A stretch of DNA of 29,023 nucleotides from JBDTRY01 sp039931435 (GCA_039931435.1 JBDTRY010000023.1:1-29023), one strand, 5' to 3'. Positions 1 through 8,453 are shown, numbered from the stretch's first letter. Notes: generated by a model from the sequence alone, not told the origin. Program-made: numbers and translations.

Positions 1-50
1 TGAGTTTCTTAAAAGCGTCGAGCGAAGGATCTTTTCTGCCTTCCCGGTTA
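1..50 (-). repeat. Truncated reverse copy of the hairpin intergenic repeat
   Basis: The first bases (TGAGTTTCTTA) are the reverse complement of the end of the repeat tail seen at 3606-3658. Bases 17-50 match the reverse complement of the 3' arm and loop of the copies at 8174, 9951 and 18566 (GTCGAGCGAAGGATC, then CTTCCCGGTT). Most of the tail between the two parts is missing, so this is an internally deleted copy in the opposite orientation. The rest of the gap up to the first gene shows no other gene. Confidence 0.6.
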
Positions 51-177
51 CCTAAAGGGACCGCCGAACATTGGAATTGGAGTGTTCGACCACTCAAGCG
101 GGCTCGGTCTCTGCAGTGTTTTCTGTTCAATGACCTTGGTTTTCGGTAGCGTCACAGCCCCTCTACCCGCTCATACC

Positions 178-183
178 GATAAT
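178..183 (+). promoter_or_regulatory. Possible -10 box (GATAAT) for the TPR lipoprotein gene
   Basis: GATAAT lies 55 bases before the ATG at 238. No convincing -35 box is placed 17 bases upstream. A good Shine-Dalgarno sequence, AAAGGAG at 225-231, precedes the start codon. Confidence 0.3.
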
Positions 184-237
184 TCTTTTTTACCCTTCTG
201 ACAACCGTTTCAGCTCTTTCAACAAAAGGAGAAGTGG

Positions 238-1761
238 ATGCGAATTACAGGAATTCGGGCTCCCCTGGCCATAGCGGTCTTTGCCGTGACCGTCTTGCAC
301 AGCGGATGCACTCAAAAGGAAGAGAACAACGTTCAGACTGAATCGACCGGCACGACAGCACCCGCAAACGCGGGCCTCAAAATCCCCATCACCACGAAAT
401 CCGAGGAAGCAAAGAATGAGTTTCTGCAGGGCCGGACCCTGTCGGAGAAACTCCTGGCGCAGGATTCGATTCAGCATTACCAGAAGGCTGTAACGCTCGA
501 TCCGAATTTCGCCCTTGCCGAACTGGGTCTGGCCAACACTGCGCCCACGGCAAAGGAGTTTTTCGACCATCTGAACAAAGCCGTCAGTCTGGCTGATTCG
601 GCGGCATCGGACGGTGAGCGACTGCTCATTCTGGCCACGGAGGCGGGAGCCAGCGGCAATGTTCCCAAGCAGAAAGAATATCTGGATCAGCTCGTCGCCG
701 CCTATCCCGACGACGAACGTGCCCAGTTCAATCTCGGCGGTTACTACTTCGGGCAGCAGGATTACGCCTCGGCCATCGATCACTACAAGAAAGCCACCGA
801 GCTCGCGCCTGAATATTCGCCGGCATACAACATTCTGGGCTACGCCTACCGGCAGAACGCGGACTACGCCAATGCCGAGGAGTCATTCAAGAAGTACATT
901 CAGCTCATTCCCAATGATCCCAACCCGTACGACTCCTACGGCGAGCTGCTGCTGAAGATGGGACGGTTCGACGACTCCATTGCCCAGTACAGGAAGGCTC
1001 TGGCCATCGATCCCAATTTCATTCCTTCACATCAGGGAATCGCCATGGACCTGCTCTACGCCGGGAAGTCCGCCGAGGCCACGGCAGAGCTGAAGAACAT
1101 CACCACCAAGGCACGTAACGACGGCGAACGGCGCACAGCTCTTTTTGCCCAGACGATCGTCGATGCGGACGGCGGAAAGATGGATAAGGCCCTTCAGGAT
1201 GTCGACCAGCAGTACGCGCTGGGAGAGAAAACCAACGACGTGCCGGCTATGGCCGGAGACTTTCAGCTGAAGGGGAACCTGCAGTTGGAGATGGGTAAGG
1301 CCGACGCGGCAGCGAGCTCATTCGACAAGGCCCTGAAGATGACGGAATCGTCGAACCTCTCCGCGAAGATCAAGGAAAACACGCGGCTGTTCGATCACAA
1401 CAACCGGGGCAGAGTGGCTTTGGCGAAAAAGGATCTGGCCACTGCGAAGAAGGAGTCCGATGAGTTCATGAAGGGCGCGCAGGCATCGGGAAATCCGGCG
1501 CTGGTCAAGACAGCTCACGATCTGGCGGGAAGCATCGCCCTGGAGCAGAAGGATTACGACGGCGTCCTGGCCGAGCTCCAGCAGGGCAACCAGCAGAACC
1601 CCTACATGCTCTACAACCAGTGCCTGGCCTTTCAGGGGAAAGGCGACAGTGCCAAAGCTTCCGAAATGTGCGAGAAGGCAGCGGACTTCAATTCTCTGCC
1701 GGTGCTCAACTACGCATTCGTGCGGACGAAAGCAAAAGCTGTCGCGGGTGTGAAGAAGTGA
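238..1761 (+). CDS. TPR-repeat lipoprotein
   Basis: This 507-residue protein starts with a short basic segment and a hydrophobic stretch ending in the lipobox LHSGC, so Cys24 is the predicted lipidation site and the protein should sit on a membrane facing the periplasm. A Thr/Ala/Asn-rich linker follows. From about residue 60 to the end there are repeated helical units of the TPR type, for example around residues 160-270, where units with the AxxxFxxAIxxYxKALxLxP pattern are clear (AEESFKKYIQLIPNDP, IAQYRKALAIDPNF). Such proteins act as protein-binding scaffolds; no catalytic domain is visible. The start at 238 is supported by the signal peptide and by AAAGGAG seven bases upstream. The gene ends before a strong terminator and appears monocistronic. 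The binding partner is unknown. Confidence 0.9.
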   Translation: MRITGIRAPLAIAVFAVTVLHSGCTQKEENNVQTESTGTTAPANAGLKIPITTKSEEAKNEFLQGRTLSEKLLAQDSIQHYQKAVTLDPNFALAELGLANTAPTAKEFFDHLNKAVSLADSAASDGERLLILATEAGASGNVPKQKEYLDQLVAAYPDDERAQFNLGGYYFGQQDYASAIDHYKKATELAPEYSPAYNILGYAYRQNADYANAEESFKKYIQLIPNDPNPYDSYGELLLKMGRFDDSIAQYRKALAIDPNFIPSHQGIAMDLLYAGKSAEATAELKNITTKARNDGERRTALFAQTIVDADGGKMDKALQDVDQQYALGEKTNDVPAMAGDFQLKGNLQLEMGKADAAASSFDKALKMTESSNLSAKIKENTRLFDHNNRGRVALAKKDLATAKKESDEFMKGAQASGNPALVKTAHDLAGSIALEQKDYDGVLAELQQGNQQNPYMLYNQCLAFQGKGDSAKASEMCEKAADFNSLPVLNYAFVRTKAKAVAGVKK

Positions 1762-1800
1762 CCGGGACGTACTGAAACCTTCCGCTGAAAGAGTGACATT

Positions 1801-1838
1801 CCCGGCGCCGCGCCCCGAACAGCGGCGCCGGGATTTTT
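1801..1838 (+). terminator. Intrinsic terminator after the TPR lipoprotein gene
   Basis: There is a perfect 11-bp stem, CCCGGCGCCGC at 1801-1811 pairing with GCGGCGCCGGG at 1822-1832, with a 10-base loop, followed by ATTTTTG. It lies 40 bases after the stop at 1761. A second small hairpin (GCCCGC/GCGGGC, 1844-1858) sits just before the end of the convergent amine oxidase gene but lacks a U-tract on that strand. Confidence 0.9.
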
Positions 1839-1859
1839 GTGTCGCCCGCCACGCGGGCT

Positions 1860-3458
1860 CTACGCCGCCCGCCGTTTCTCTACTCCGCGGGCCGCAGCAA
1901 TGGCCACTGCCACTGATTCTCCCGTCTCGCATCCTCCCTGCATGAAGCCCTGGAAATCCAGAGAGCAGTGCTCGCCGGCGAAGAACAGGTTGCGCACCGG
2001 CTCCCCCTCGGCGCCGCGCAGCGCGGTCCACTGGCCGGGCCGGTAGGAGGCGTAGCTGCCGCGTGTGAACTGGAAGGAGGGCCAGTGGAAGCGCACCTGT
2101 TTTGACGTTCCGTGTGTCGAAGACACGCCCGGAAAGATGTGCTCGAGGTCTTCGACGAAACGATGCGCCTGCTCCGCGTCCGTTCCCTGACCCAGTTCCA
2201 GACCATGCAATCCGCCGGTGAAGTTGGTGAGGATGCCGGCCGGGCCTGCCTGCTTGCGGCTCGTCTCCCAGCAGAGCTGGAAGGGGAGGTCGGTGAGGAC
2301 ACTTCCGTTCGATTGATATCGATCCCGCCACAGTCGCTGCTCGAATCCGACCATGAGTTTGGCGTTCGTGCCGTATCCCAGTCCATCGATCGCCGCACGT
2401 TTGACCGCGGGCAGTTCCATGTCCAGGCGTACATCCCGGAGTACGGTGAACGGTAGAGCGAGCAGTACCTGCGGAGCGCGAATGGTGGTGCTGGTGCCAC
2501 TGCGCCGAACGGAACAGACGAAAGAGCCGTCGGGCTGTTCGGCCAGTGATTCGAGAACGGTATTGGTCTCGATGTCCCGTTCGAGGCGGCTGGCCAGAGT
2601 GGTGGTGATGCGGTCGTTGCCACCACGCGTATGAAAGCGCTCGTCGCTCTCGCCGAAGATCCTGAATGGATCCGGATTGGTGTCGATCATCATGAGCAGG
2701 TTCAGCGACGATTGATCCTCCAGCTCGAGGCCGTATTCGGTGACGTAACCGACGCTGAGCAGCGTACGAATCCATCCGCTGATCTGATTGCGATCGAGCC
2801 ATGCGGCCAGTGTGGTCCGGTCCAGAGACTGCGCGTCGTTGGGCTGGCGATACGTGACATCGTCGCCGCTCAGTGCTGCCAGATCCGCCTCGATCCTCGC
2901 GGCGATGGGCCGGAATGCTTCGACTACTTCCGCTTCCGAGCGGATGGCTCCTTCGAAGAACCAGACGTCGTGATGGATCCCGTCAGGTTCCATTGAGAGA
3001 TCGTCGAGCTCGATTCCGAGCTCGGTGGCAAGAGTGCGCAGCTCGGTATGATTCGTGTCGATCAACTCGCCGCCCAGCTCGGCGACCTGACCGTCGGGGA
3101 AGAAATTCCGGAGGCTGTATATCCGTCCGCCGACACGGTTCTGAGCCTCGATGATGCGCGTGGGGATTCCGGCCTGTCCGAGTCGATAGGCAGCGGTCAG
3201 GCCAGCGATGCCGGCACCGACGATGAGCACCGGATCGCCGCCGCCGGTAATGATGTCCAGAGGATGGCTGGCGGTACGGCATCCGGACAGAGCCAGACCG
3301 GCACCGGCCGCTGCGCTGGAGAGGATGAACTGGCGACGGTCCAGGGCGTACGCCTGCCGCCGTTCAACGATCTCGGCCGAGCCCGTGCCGATGTGGTTCG
3401 CGGCCTGCGCCTCGCGCATGGCGCGGCCGATGAAACGAAAGAGAGGGGTGCGGGCCAT
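1860..3458 (-). CDS. Flavin-containing amine oxidase (monoamine oxidase family), Tat-exported
   Basis: This 532-residue protein belongs to the FAD-dependent amine oxidase family, which oxidises amines to imines and releases H2O2. The dinucleotide-binding motif GAGIAGL starts at about residue 81 and continues into the family hallmark EAQNRVGGRI. The C-terminus carries the second FAD signature (LFFAGEH, then DFQGFMQGGCETG). Before the FAD domain there is a twin-arginine-like signal, DRRQFILSSAA at 40-50, followed by the lipobox-like LSGC with Cys60, preceded by about 40 extra residues. Export as a folded flavoprotein, possibly lipid-anchored, is inferred. The start at 3458 is backed by a strong Shine-Dalgarno (AAGGAGGT, plus-strand 3464-3471), so the extension is likely translated. 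The substrate cannot be read from the sequence. Confidence 0.9.
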   Translation of the reverse strand: MARTPLFRFIGRAMREAQAANHIGTGSAEIVERRQAYALDRRQFILSSAAAGAGLALSGCRTASHPLDIITGGGDPVLIVGAGIAGLTAAYRLGQAGIPTRIIEAQNRVGGRIYSLRNFFPDGQVAELGGELIDTNHTELRTLATELGIELDDLSMEPDGIHHDVWFFEGAIRSEAEVVEAFRPIAARIEADLAALSGDDVTYRQPNDAQSLDRTTLAAWLDRNQISGWIRTLLSVGYVTEYGLELEDQSSLNLLMMIDTNPDPFRIFGESDERFHTRGGNDRITTTLASRLERDIETNTVLESLAEQPDGSFVCSVRRSGTSTTIRAPQVLLALPFTVLRDVRLDMELPAVKRAAIDGLGYGTNAKLMVGFEQRLWRDRYQSNGSVLTDLPFQLCWETSRKQAGPAGILTNFTGGLHGLELGQGTDAEQAHRFVEDLEHIFPGVSSTHGTSKQVRFHWPSFQFTRGSYASYRPGQWTALRGAEGEPVRNLFFAGEHCSLDFQGFMQGGCETGESVAVAIAAARGVEKRRAA

Positions 3459-3605
3459 GCAGTACCTCCTTCAGGGGAGTTGGAGCTGGAAACCGGAACG
3501 ATAACCGAAAGGGGACTGCTCGGCACAGCTGTTTTTCTGATCGGAGCGGACCTGATCCGAAGTGTCGCCGCTACGCGGGCTCAACGACACTCGCATGGGG
3601 AGCAG

Positions 3606-3658
3606 GTTTCTTCGCCCGGGTTCGGCGCCTTCGCTGTGCTCTCGCTTGTAAGAAACTC
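3606..3658 (+). repeat. Tail module of the intergenic repeat family (solo copy)
   Basis: A segment bounded by GTTTCTTC and TAAGAAACTC, which are inverted relative to each other. Its middle (TTCGGCGCCTTCGCTGTGCTCTCGC region) resembles the tails that follow the hairpins at 8174 and 9951. Here it stands without the long hairpin directly before it. Confidence 0.55.
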
Positions 3659-3715
3659 ACCGTAGAGCATGTGACGTCGTCTCTGAAACTTGAACAGGCA
3701 ATGTTTTGCAAACGC

Positions 3716-3818
3716 GTCACCCCGAGCGGGAGCGAGGGGCCCCAGAGGGGTGGGTGGTAAGCGCCCCAGGGATCGTGCCCCCCGTCCACTGGGGTTCCTC
3801 GCTCTCGCTCGGAATGAC
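3716..3818 (+). repeat. Long imperfect hairpin repeat (GTCACCCCGAGCG type)
   Basis: The 5' arm at 3716-3743 (GTCACCCCGAGCGGGAGCGA...) pairs with the 3' arm at 3787-3818, whose reverse complement begins GTCATTCCGAGCGAGAGCGA. It is a relative of the GTCATCCTGAG hairpins elsewhere in the window but with a different inner sequence. It fills the middle of the 590-base gap between the amine oxidase and kinase genes, which otherwise contains only the tail module and a promoter. Confidence 0.75.
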
Positions 3819-4006
3819 GGCGCGCTCCTGGAGTTTTTTCCTCTGGTTCAGTGCCCTCGATAGCTTGTCCGGCCGTGGGCATCGTGTCGAAAACGCGAAC
3901 GGTTCCCTTGAGCCGGTATGCTCCCGTGGGAGCTGAAGTGCGATTGAGAGAGCCCGGCAGACGTCTCTCGCTGCAACTGAGCACCGGGGCCAGAGTGCAG
4001 GCGCTA

Positions 4007-4015
4007 TGCTAGAAT
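4007..4015 (+). promoter_or_regulatory. Extended -10 promoter (TGCTAGAAT) for the kinase gene
   Basis: TG-C-TAGAAT matches an extended -10 element. Transcription would start near 4022, giving a leader of about 40 bases to the ATG at 4061. No good -35 box is visible. Confidence 0.5.
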
Positions 4016-4060
4016 CGCCGCTCCATACCCACCGCGTACCGACAGGCGGTGCGCACGACG

Positions 4061-6220
4061 ATGATCGGTACGAATCTCTCTCACTACAAAATTCTGGAGC
4101 AGCTCGGCGAAGGCGGGATGGGACAGGTCTATCTCGCTGAGGACACTCGCCTGGACCGGCGGATTGCATTGAAGGTGCTTCCCGCGGAGATGGCCGACAA
4201 GCCTGACAGGCTGGAACGCTTTCAGCGCGAGGCGAAAGCCGTCGCCGCCCTTAACCACCCCAATATCGTCACGATCTACTCGGTCGAAGAAGCTGACGGA
4301 ATTCACTTCATCACCATGGAGCTGGTGGAAGGGAAGGGCCTCGAGAGCAAAGTGTTTTCCGGTGGGCTTCCCATGCCCGAATTTATGGAGATCGCCATTA
4401 CTCTGGCTGACGCACTGAGCGCCGCCCACGAGCGGGGGATCATCCACCGCGACCTGAAACCGGCCAACATCATGCTAGGACGTGAAGGCCGTCTGCGGGT
4501 GCTGGACTTCGGACTGGCAAAACTGCAGGAGACGTCACATCCCGGCAATTCAGAGCTTCCCACGCAGGCCAAGGGCGATCTGACCGAGGCTGGCGCGATC
4601 ATGGGAACCGTGCCGTACATGGCACCGGAGCAACTCCAGGGAGCGGCGGTTGATCAGCGCTCTGACATCTTTTCTCTCGGCGTCATTTTCTATGAACTTG
4701 TCTCCGGCGAACGGCCGTTCCGTGGCGCCAGTCAGGCCGACCTGATCTCCTCGATCCTTCGAGACCGTCCCCGCGAGATCAGCGAAATTCGCTACGACGC
4801 TCCGACGGACCTCGGCAGAATCATCCAGCGATGTCTGGAGAAAGAGCCTCGTCGCCGCTTCCAGACTTCGCGGGATCTCTATCTGGAGCTCGAGGAACTG
4901 AAGCGTCTGACCGCTGATTCCTCGAAAGGCAAACCCGCGCCTTCCGTGGCCGTTCTTCCCTTCGCCAACATGAGCCCGGACAAGGATCAGGATTATTTCT
5001 GTGAAGGGATCGCCGAGGAGTTGATCAACGGACTGGGAAGAATCGAGACCCTGCGGGTTGCCTCGCGAACCTCCTCGTTCCAGTTTCGTGGAACGAACAC
5101 GGACGTGCGCGAGATCGGACGCAATCTGGGAGTGAGCTCCATCCTGGAAGGGAGCGTTCGCAAGTCCGGCAATCAACTGCGCATCACTGCCCAGTTGGTG
5201 AACGTGGCCGATGGGTACCGGCTCTGGTCCGACCGCTTCGATCGGGAGATGAAGGACATTTTCGCCATTCAGGACGAGATTTCCGAAAGCATCGTCAAAG
5301 CGATGGAAGTGACTCTCAGCCCGAAAGAGCGCCGGGCCCTGCGCAACGTCGCTACCAGCGATACTGAGGCGTACGACTACTACCTGCGCGGCCGGAAATT
5401 CTTCTATCAGACCTCCCGCAAGAGTCACGAATTCGCCCGGCAGCTTTACTCCCGGGCTATCGAGATCGATCCTTCGTATGCTCTGGCCTACGCCGGCATC
5501 GCCGACTGCTGTTCGTTCCTCTACATGTACTCCGATTCCAGTGAAGCGAATCTGCGCCAGGCGGAAGAGAACAGCCGCAAGGCCCTGGAACTGGATCCGG
5601 ATCTCGCCGAGTCGCACGCTTCCCGCGGGCTGGCCCTGTCGCTGAGCAAGAACTTCGATGAAGCGGCGCGCGAGTTCCAGAAGGCCACCGAATTGAACCC
5701 ACGCCTCTACGAGGCCTATTACTTCAACGGGCGCAACTTCGCGGCACAGGGGAAGCCGGAGTTGGCAGCGCCCCTGTTGGAAAAAGCTAGTGAGGTGCGT
5801 CCCGAGGACTATCAGGCGCCGCACTTTCTGGCCTGGGCCATGGATGCGATGGGGGTGCCGTTCGAAGAGCTCCAGGCCGTGCGCCGCAGGGCCCTGGCCC
5901 GTACTGAAAAGCACGTACAGATGAATCCGGATGACTCCCGGGCTCTTTGCCTGGGAGCCGCTCAGTTGTTGTGGGCGGGACGGGCGGACGAAGCGAATGA
6001 TTGGGTGCGGCGGGCTATGGAGAGTGACCCCGAGGAGCCCATGATTCTCTACAATGTGGCCTGCTTCATGGCCGTGTCCGGAAAGGCAGAGGAAGCGGTC
6101 GGCTACCTGGAGAAGGCCATCGACGCCGGATTCGGGCACTGGGCGTGGATCGATCACGACACCGACTTCGACTCCGTCCGGGAGCTGCCCAGATTTCAGG
6201 CTCTCCTGGCTCGGAGGTAG
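4061..6220 (+). CDS. Serine/threonine protein kinase fused to TolB-like domain and TPR repeats
   Basis: This 719-residue predicted soluble protein has three parts. Residues 9-270 form a PknB-like kinase with a glycine-rich loop (LGEGGMGQVY), catalytic-site Lys38, HRDLKPAN at 129-136, DFG at 149-151 and the GTVPYMAPEQ segment, so all key catalytic residues are present. Residues of about 288-420 match the TolB amino-terminal-like domain often found after kinases or CadC-type HTHs (SVAVLPFANMS, then LEGSVRKSGNQLRITAQL). The rest, about 440-700, is TPR repeats. No membrane segment is seen, unlike many bacterial PknB proteins. The ATG at 4061 was chosen because kinases of this class usually begin a few residues before YKILE; a GTG at 4049 in the same frame is possible. 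Substrates are unknown. Confidence 0.93.
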   Translation: MIGTNLSHYKILEQLGEGGMGQVYLAEDTRLDRRIALKVLPAEMADKPDRLERFQREAKAVAALNHPNIVTIYSVEEADGIHFITMELVEGKGLESKVFSGGLPMPEFMEIAITLADALSAAHERGIIHRDLKPANIMLGREGRLRVLDFGLAKLQETSHPGNSELPTQAKGDLTEAGAIMGTVPYMAPEQLQGAAVDQRSDIFSLGVIFYELVSGERPFRGASQADLISSILRDRPREISEIRYDAPTDLGRIIQRCLEKEPRRRFQTSRDLYLELEELKRLTADSSKGKPAPSVAVLPFANMSPDKDQDYFCEGIAEELINGLGRIETLRVASRTSSFQFRGTNTDVREIGRNLGVSSILEGSVRKSGNQLRITAQLVNVADGYRLWSDRFDREMKDIFAIQDEISESIVKAMEVTLSPKERRALRNVATSDTEAYDYYLRGRKFFYQTSRKSHEFARQLYSRAIEIDPSYALAYAGIADCCSFLYMYSDSSEANLRQAEENSRKALELDPDLAESHASRGLALSLSKNFDEAAREFQKATELNPRLYEAYYFNGRNFAAQGKPELAAPLLEKASEVRPEDYQAPHFLAWAMDAMGVPFEELQAVRRRALARTEKHVQMNPDDSRALCLGAAQLLWAGRADEANDWVRRAMESDPEEPMILYNVACFMAVSGKAEEAVGYLEKAIDAGFGHWAWIDHDTDFDSVRELPRFQALLARR

Positions 6221-6253
6221 GCTCGGACGGGCGGGCCATACAAGCCGATCTGC

Positions 6254-7951
6254 TTATTTCGAACGGCGTGATGACCCAAGGCGCAGCAGCGCGCGCCGGA
6301 AGCGTGCGTGTCCGGCAGTCAACTGCACGTACGTGCTTTCATCGCCACCCGCCTTGGCCCGGATGATGTTCGACAGTCCGCGGAGCTCCTCCTCATTCCA
6401 CCGCTCGAGGTCCGGGACCAGGGACAGCACGGGGGCGAGATCGCGGAGCGCTCTTCGTTCCGCTTCTGCGAACCTCTTCCCGTTTGCACCAAGGATGCTG
6501 TTAATCCGCGTCGCCGCGTCCTCGGTGAATGCTGCAAGCGTTTGTGTGCTGCGGGCAAAGGCTCTCTGAACGGCCTCATCGACGGCTCGGGTGCTGAATC
6601 GATTCCAGCCCTCGGCCGGCTGGCTTTCGTACATCATTGCGCTCCGCGATAGTCTGCGCAGAGTTGCGGGCTGGCTGCGGTGAGCAGTATCAGCGGCCAT
6701 GCGCCGTTCTTCGCGCAGGGCGATCGCTTCCACCGCCGGGTCCGTAGGACGGAATCCGAGCTTGCGATAGAACCAGAAGGCACCGGAGGCGATCGCTTCC
6801 TCGTTTTCCATGCCGATCTGATAGGGGTCGATGGAGAATGTCGTCGAGCCGAAGAGCTGCCGGTAAAGTTTGAGAAGGCGGGCCAGCGCGAAGGCTGATT
6901 CACCGTCGCGGAAGGCGTAGAAAATGTTCAGGCTTACCTCGATCCGCTCGCAGATCGCGAAGGCGTCGCCGTAACCGATCGGAATTCCGTTGCGCAGGAT
7001 GAGGGGAGCAAAACCGGCCCGCAGTGGCAGCCGTTTTTCCGGAACGATGCCGATGAGAAGGATTTCCAGCCCGCGTCCGCAGTCGGCAGAGAGAATCGTC
7101 GAGGGATCGCCCCAGGTGAATACGTAGAGCTCTCGGTAGCGGGTGGCCAGGACAGAGCGAGCCATGTCCAGGACTCTTCGTCCTTCTCCCGGCCTCAGCT
7201 TGCGGATCGGAATGGCTCTGCTCTTCAGCTCGTCGGAGATAGAAACCTCGCTGCGTGAAATGATGGGGGTCTGCTGCAGGAAGATTTTTCGTGGAGGCCG
7301 GCGCATTGAAGTTCGCGTCACTTCGATGCTGCGGATGTCCCAGCGGATCCAGAGCTTCAGAGAATCGAAGAGTGGAGCGCGCAGCGAGGGTGGCGCAATC
7401 TGCTCGATCTGCTGGATGAGCCATGACAGGCCGCGGTCATCGAAGCAGCGGGTGAGGAGCTGGAGGAGGTCCGTGTAGGGCACGTTGGCTTCGACGTTCG
7501 CTTCCTCTTCCAGGAAGGGAAGGATGAGCGTGAGAAGCGAAGCCAGGTTCTGCGTGTCGGGTGGCTCTTCCAGGTCGAGCTGCAACTGACCCGGAAACGT
7601 GCTCAGCAGCCAACGCACGAGGTCGAAGGAGAAAACGGCGCCGATCCTTGTGTCGGCCAGCCCTGAGAATTCAGGGTCGAGGTCGGCGGAGATCGCTCCG
7701 CTTCGCGCTAGAAAGGCGATGCGTTTCCCGGTACTGGCGAGAACCTCCTCGGCGCGTTTCAGAAGTTTTTCGGAAGGCGGAAAGGCGCAAAGAAACAGCA
7801 GTGCGTCGTGAAATCGCAGCAGCCGCTCGCTATCGGTGAGACGGGCTCTGTCCAGGGCGGTGATCGTCTCGAGGATCATTCCCGGCTGCGGCGATCCCCG
7901 CCGGAACTTCTCGAGGCGAGCGAGGAGCTGGTCGGCGGACGCGGTCGGCAT
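6254..7951 (-). CDS. Uncharacterised 565-aa protein with an acetyltransferase-like segment
   Basis: I do not recognise a named family for the whole protein. The N-terminal half (1-240) looks helical, without motifs. At about residues 265-400 the pattern resembles a GNAT-type acyltransferase: an arginine-rich start (IPIRKLRPGEGRRVLDMA), a strand region with LILRNGIPIGYGDAF, and the ending GAFWFYRKLGFRPT, where 'FYRKLGFRP' is typical of the last part of a GNAT fold. The canonical acetyl-CoA P-loop (Q/RxxGxG/A) is not obvious. A basic, helical C-terminal region of about 150 residues follows. The reading frame stays open upstream to 8164, but the extra 71 residues run into repeat sequence and look non-coding, so the ATG at 7951 (MPTASADQ) is preferred. 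It converges with the kinase gene. Confidence 0.75.
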   Translation of the reverse strand: MPTASADQLLARLEKFRRGSPQPGMILETITALDRARLTDSERLLRFHDALLFLCAFPPSEKLLKRAEEVLASTGKRIAFLARSGAISADLDPEFSGLADTRIGAVFSFDLVRWLLSTFPGQLQLDLEEPPDTQNLASLLTLILPFLEEEANVEANVPYTDLLQLLTRCFDDRGLSWLIQQIEQIAPPSLRAPLFDSLKLWIRWDIRSIEVTRTSMRRPPRKIFLQQTPIISRSEVSISDELKSRAIPIRKLRPGEGRRVLDMARSVLATRYRELYVFTWGDPSTILSADCGRGLEILLIGIVPEKRLPLRAGFAPLILRNGIPIGYGDAFAICERIEVSLNIFYAFRDGESAFALARLLKLYRQLFGSTTFSIDPYQIGMENEEAIASGAFWFYRKLGFRPTDPAVEAIALREERRMAADTAHRSQPATLRRLSRSAMMYESQPAEGWNRFSTRAVDEAVQRAFARSTQTLAAFTEDAATRINSILGANGKRFAEAERRALRDLAPVLSLVPDLERWNEEELRGLSNIIRAKAGGDESTYVQLTAGHARFRRALLRLGSSRRSK

Positions 7952-8173
7952 GGACGTAACGATAGCTGATTGTGGGGAGACTCCGCTCACGGCGAGTCCC
8001 GGCTGCTCCTTCTCACCGTGTCCGGGTTGATCCTTTCCACTTCGTAGGCGAGAGAAGCAGGATGTAGGCGGACCAACGTTGCGAAATGCAGGCTGGGGGC
8101 TCACGACCGGCTGACCTCCGGCACACCTCCGGCGTGCGTTGGCCGGCTTGTAAGAGACTCCCATGGGGCGCTT

Positions 8174-8340
8174 GTCATCCTGAGGGAGCGCAGCGAGCGA
8201 AGGATCTCTTCAACGAGGAATGGGCTGGCAACCGGGAAGGTGGAAGAGATCCTTCGCTCGACGCTCAGGATGACAGCCGGCCATCGTGTTTCTTCACTAT
8301 GGTTGAGCGGGCCGCGCTGACCCTCGCTTGTAAAAAACTC
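8174..8340 (+). repeat. Intergenic hairpin repeat, full copy with tail
   Basis: The 5' arm at 8174-8211 (GTCATCCTGAG ... GAAGGATCTCTTC) pairs with the 3' arm at 8243-8274 across a loop of about 30 bases. The arms differ mainly by a 6-base indel. A tail (8288-8340) bounded by GTTTCTT and a degenerate AAAAACTC follows. Near-identical copies are at 9951-10114 and 18566-18720. A piece resembling a tail end (CTTGTAAGAGACTC) lies just upstream at about 8144. Confidence 0.88.
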
Positions 8341-8357
8341 GCGTAGTTGCGCTGCGC

Positions 8358-8453
8358 GTCATCCCGAAGCCGAATGCGAGGGATCTCCGGTGAAACTCGC
8401 GATGTCGTTGAACCAGCCGAAGGTCCCTCCTTACTTCGCTCGTTCGGGATAAC
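8358..8453 (+). repeat. Degraded hairpin repeat (GTCATCCCGAAG type)
   Basis: GTCATCCCGAAGCC at 8358 is matched by an inverted counterpart ending in CGTTCGGGATAAC at 8453, with mismatches along the arms. It follows directly after the repeat at 8174-8340. The stretch 8454-8645 shows no further gene I can support. Confidence 0.5.

Noticed and set aside
1318..2802. Long minus-strand open frame of 494 codons
   Set aside because: It overlaps both the TPR lipoprotein and the amine oxidase genes in another frame, and its sequence is rich in Arg, His and Gly without any recognisable domain. It is a shadow of GC-rich coding.
3716..3818. Intrinsic terminator or riboswitch before the kinase gene
   Set aside because: No U-tract follows the hairpin and no aptamer core was recognised. 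The ends match the other hairpin repeats, so it is treated as a repeat. I also looked for a GEMM-type dinucleotide riboswitch core in the window and found none.
4550..6157. Minus-strand open frame of 535 codons opposite the kinase gene
   Set aside because: It lies wholly within the kinase/TPR gene, has no domain signature, and the kinase frame has all catalytic motifs.
7952..8164. Upstream extension of the unknown 565-aa protein
   Set aside because: The 71 extra residues look non-coding (Cys, Pro and Arg rich) and reach into repeat-family sequence; the ATG at 7951 is a better start.
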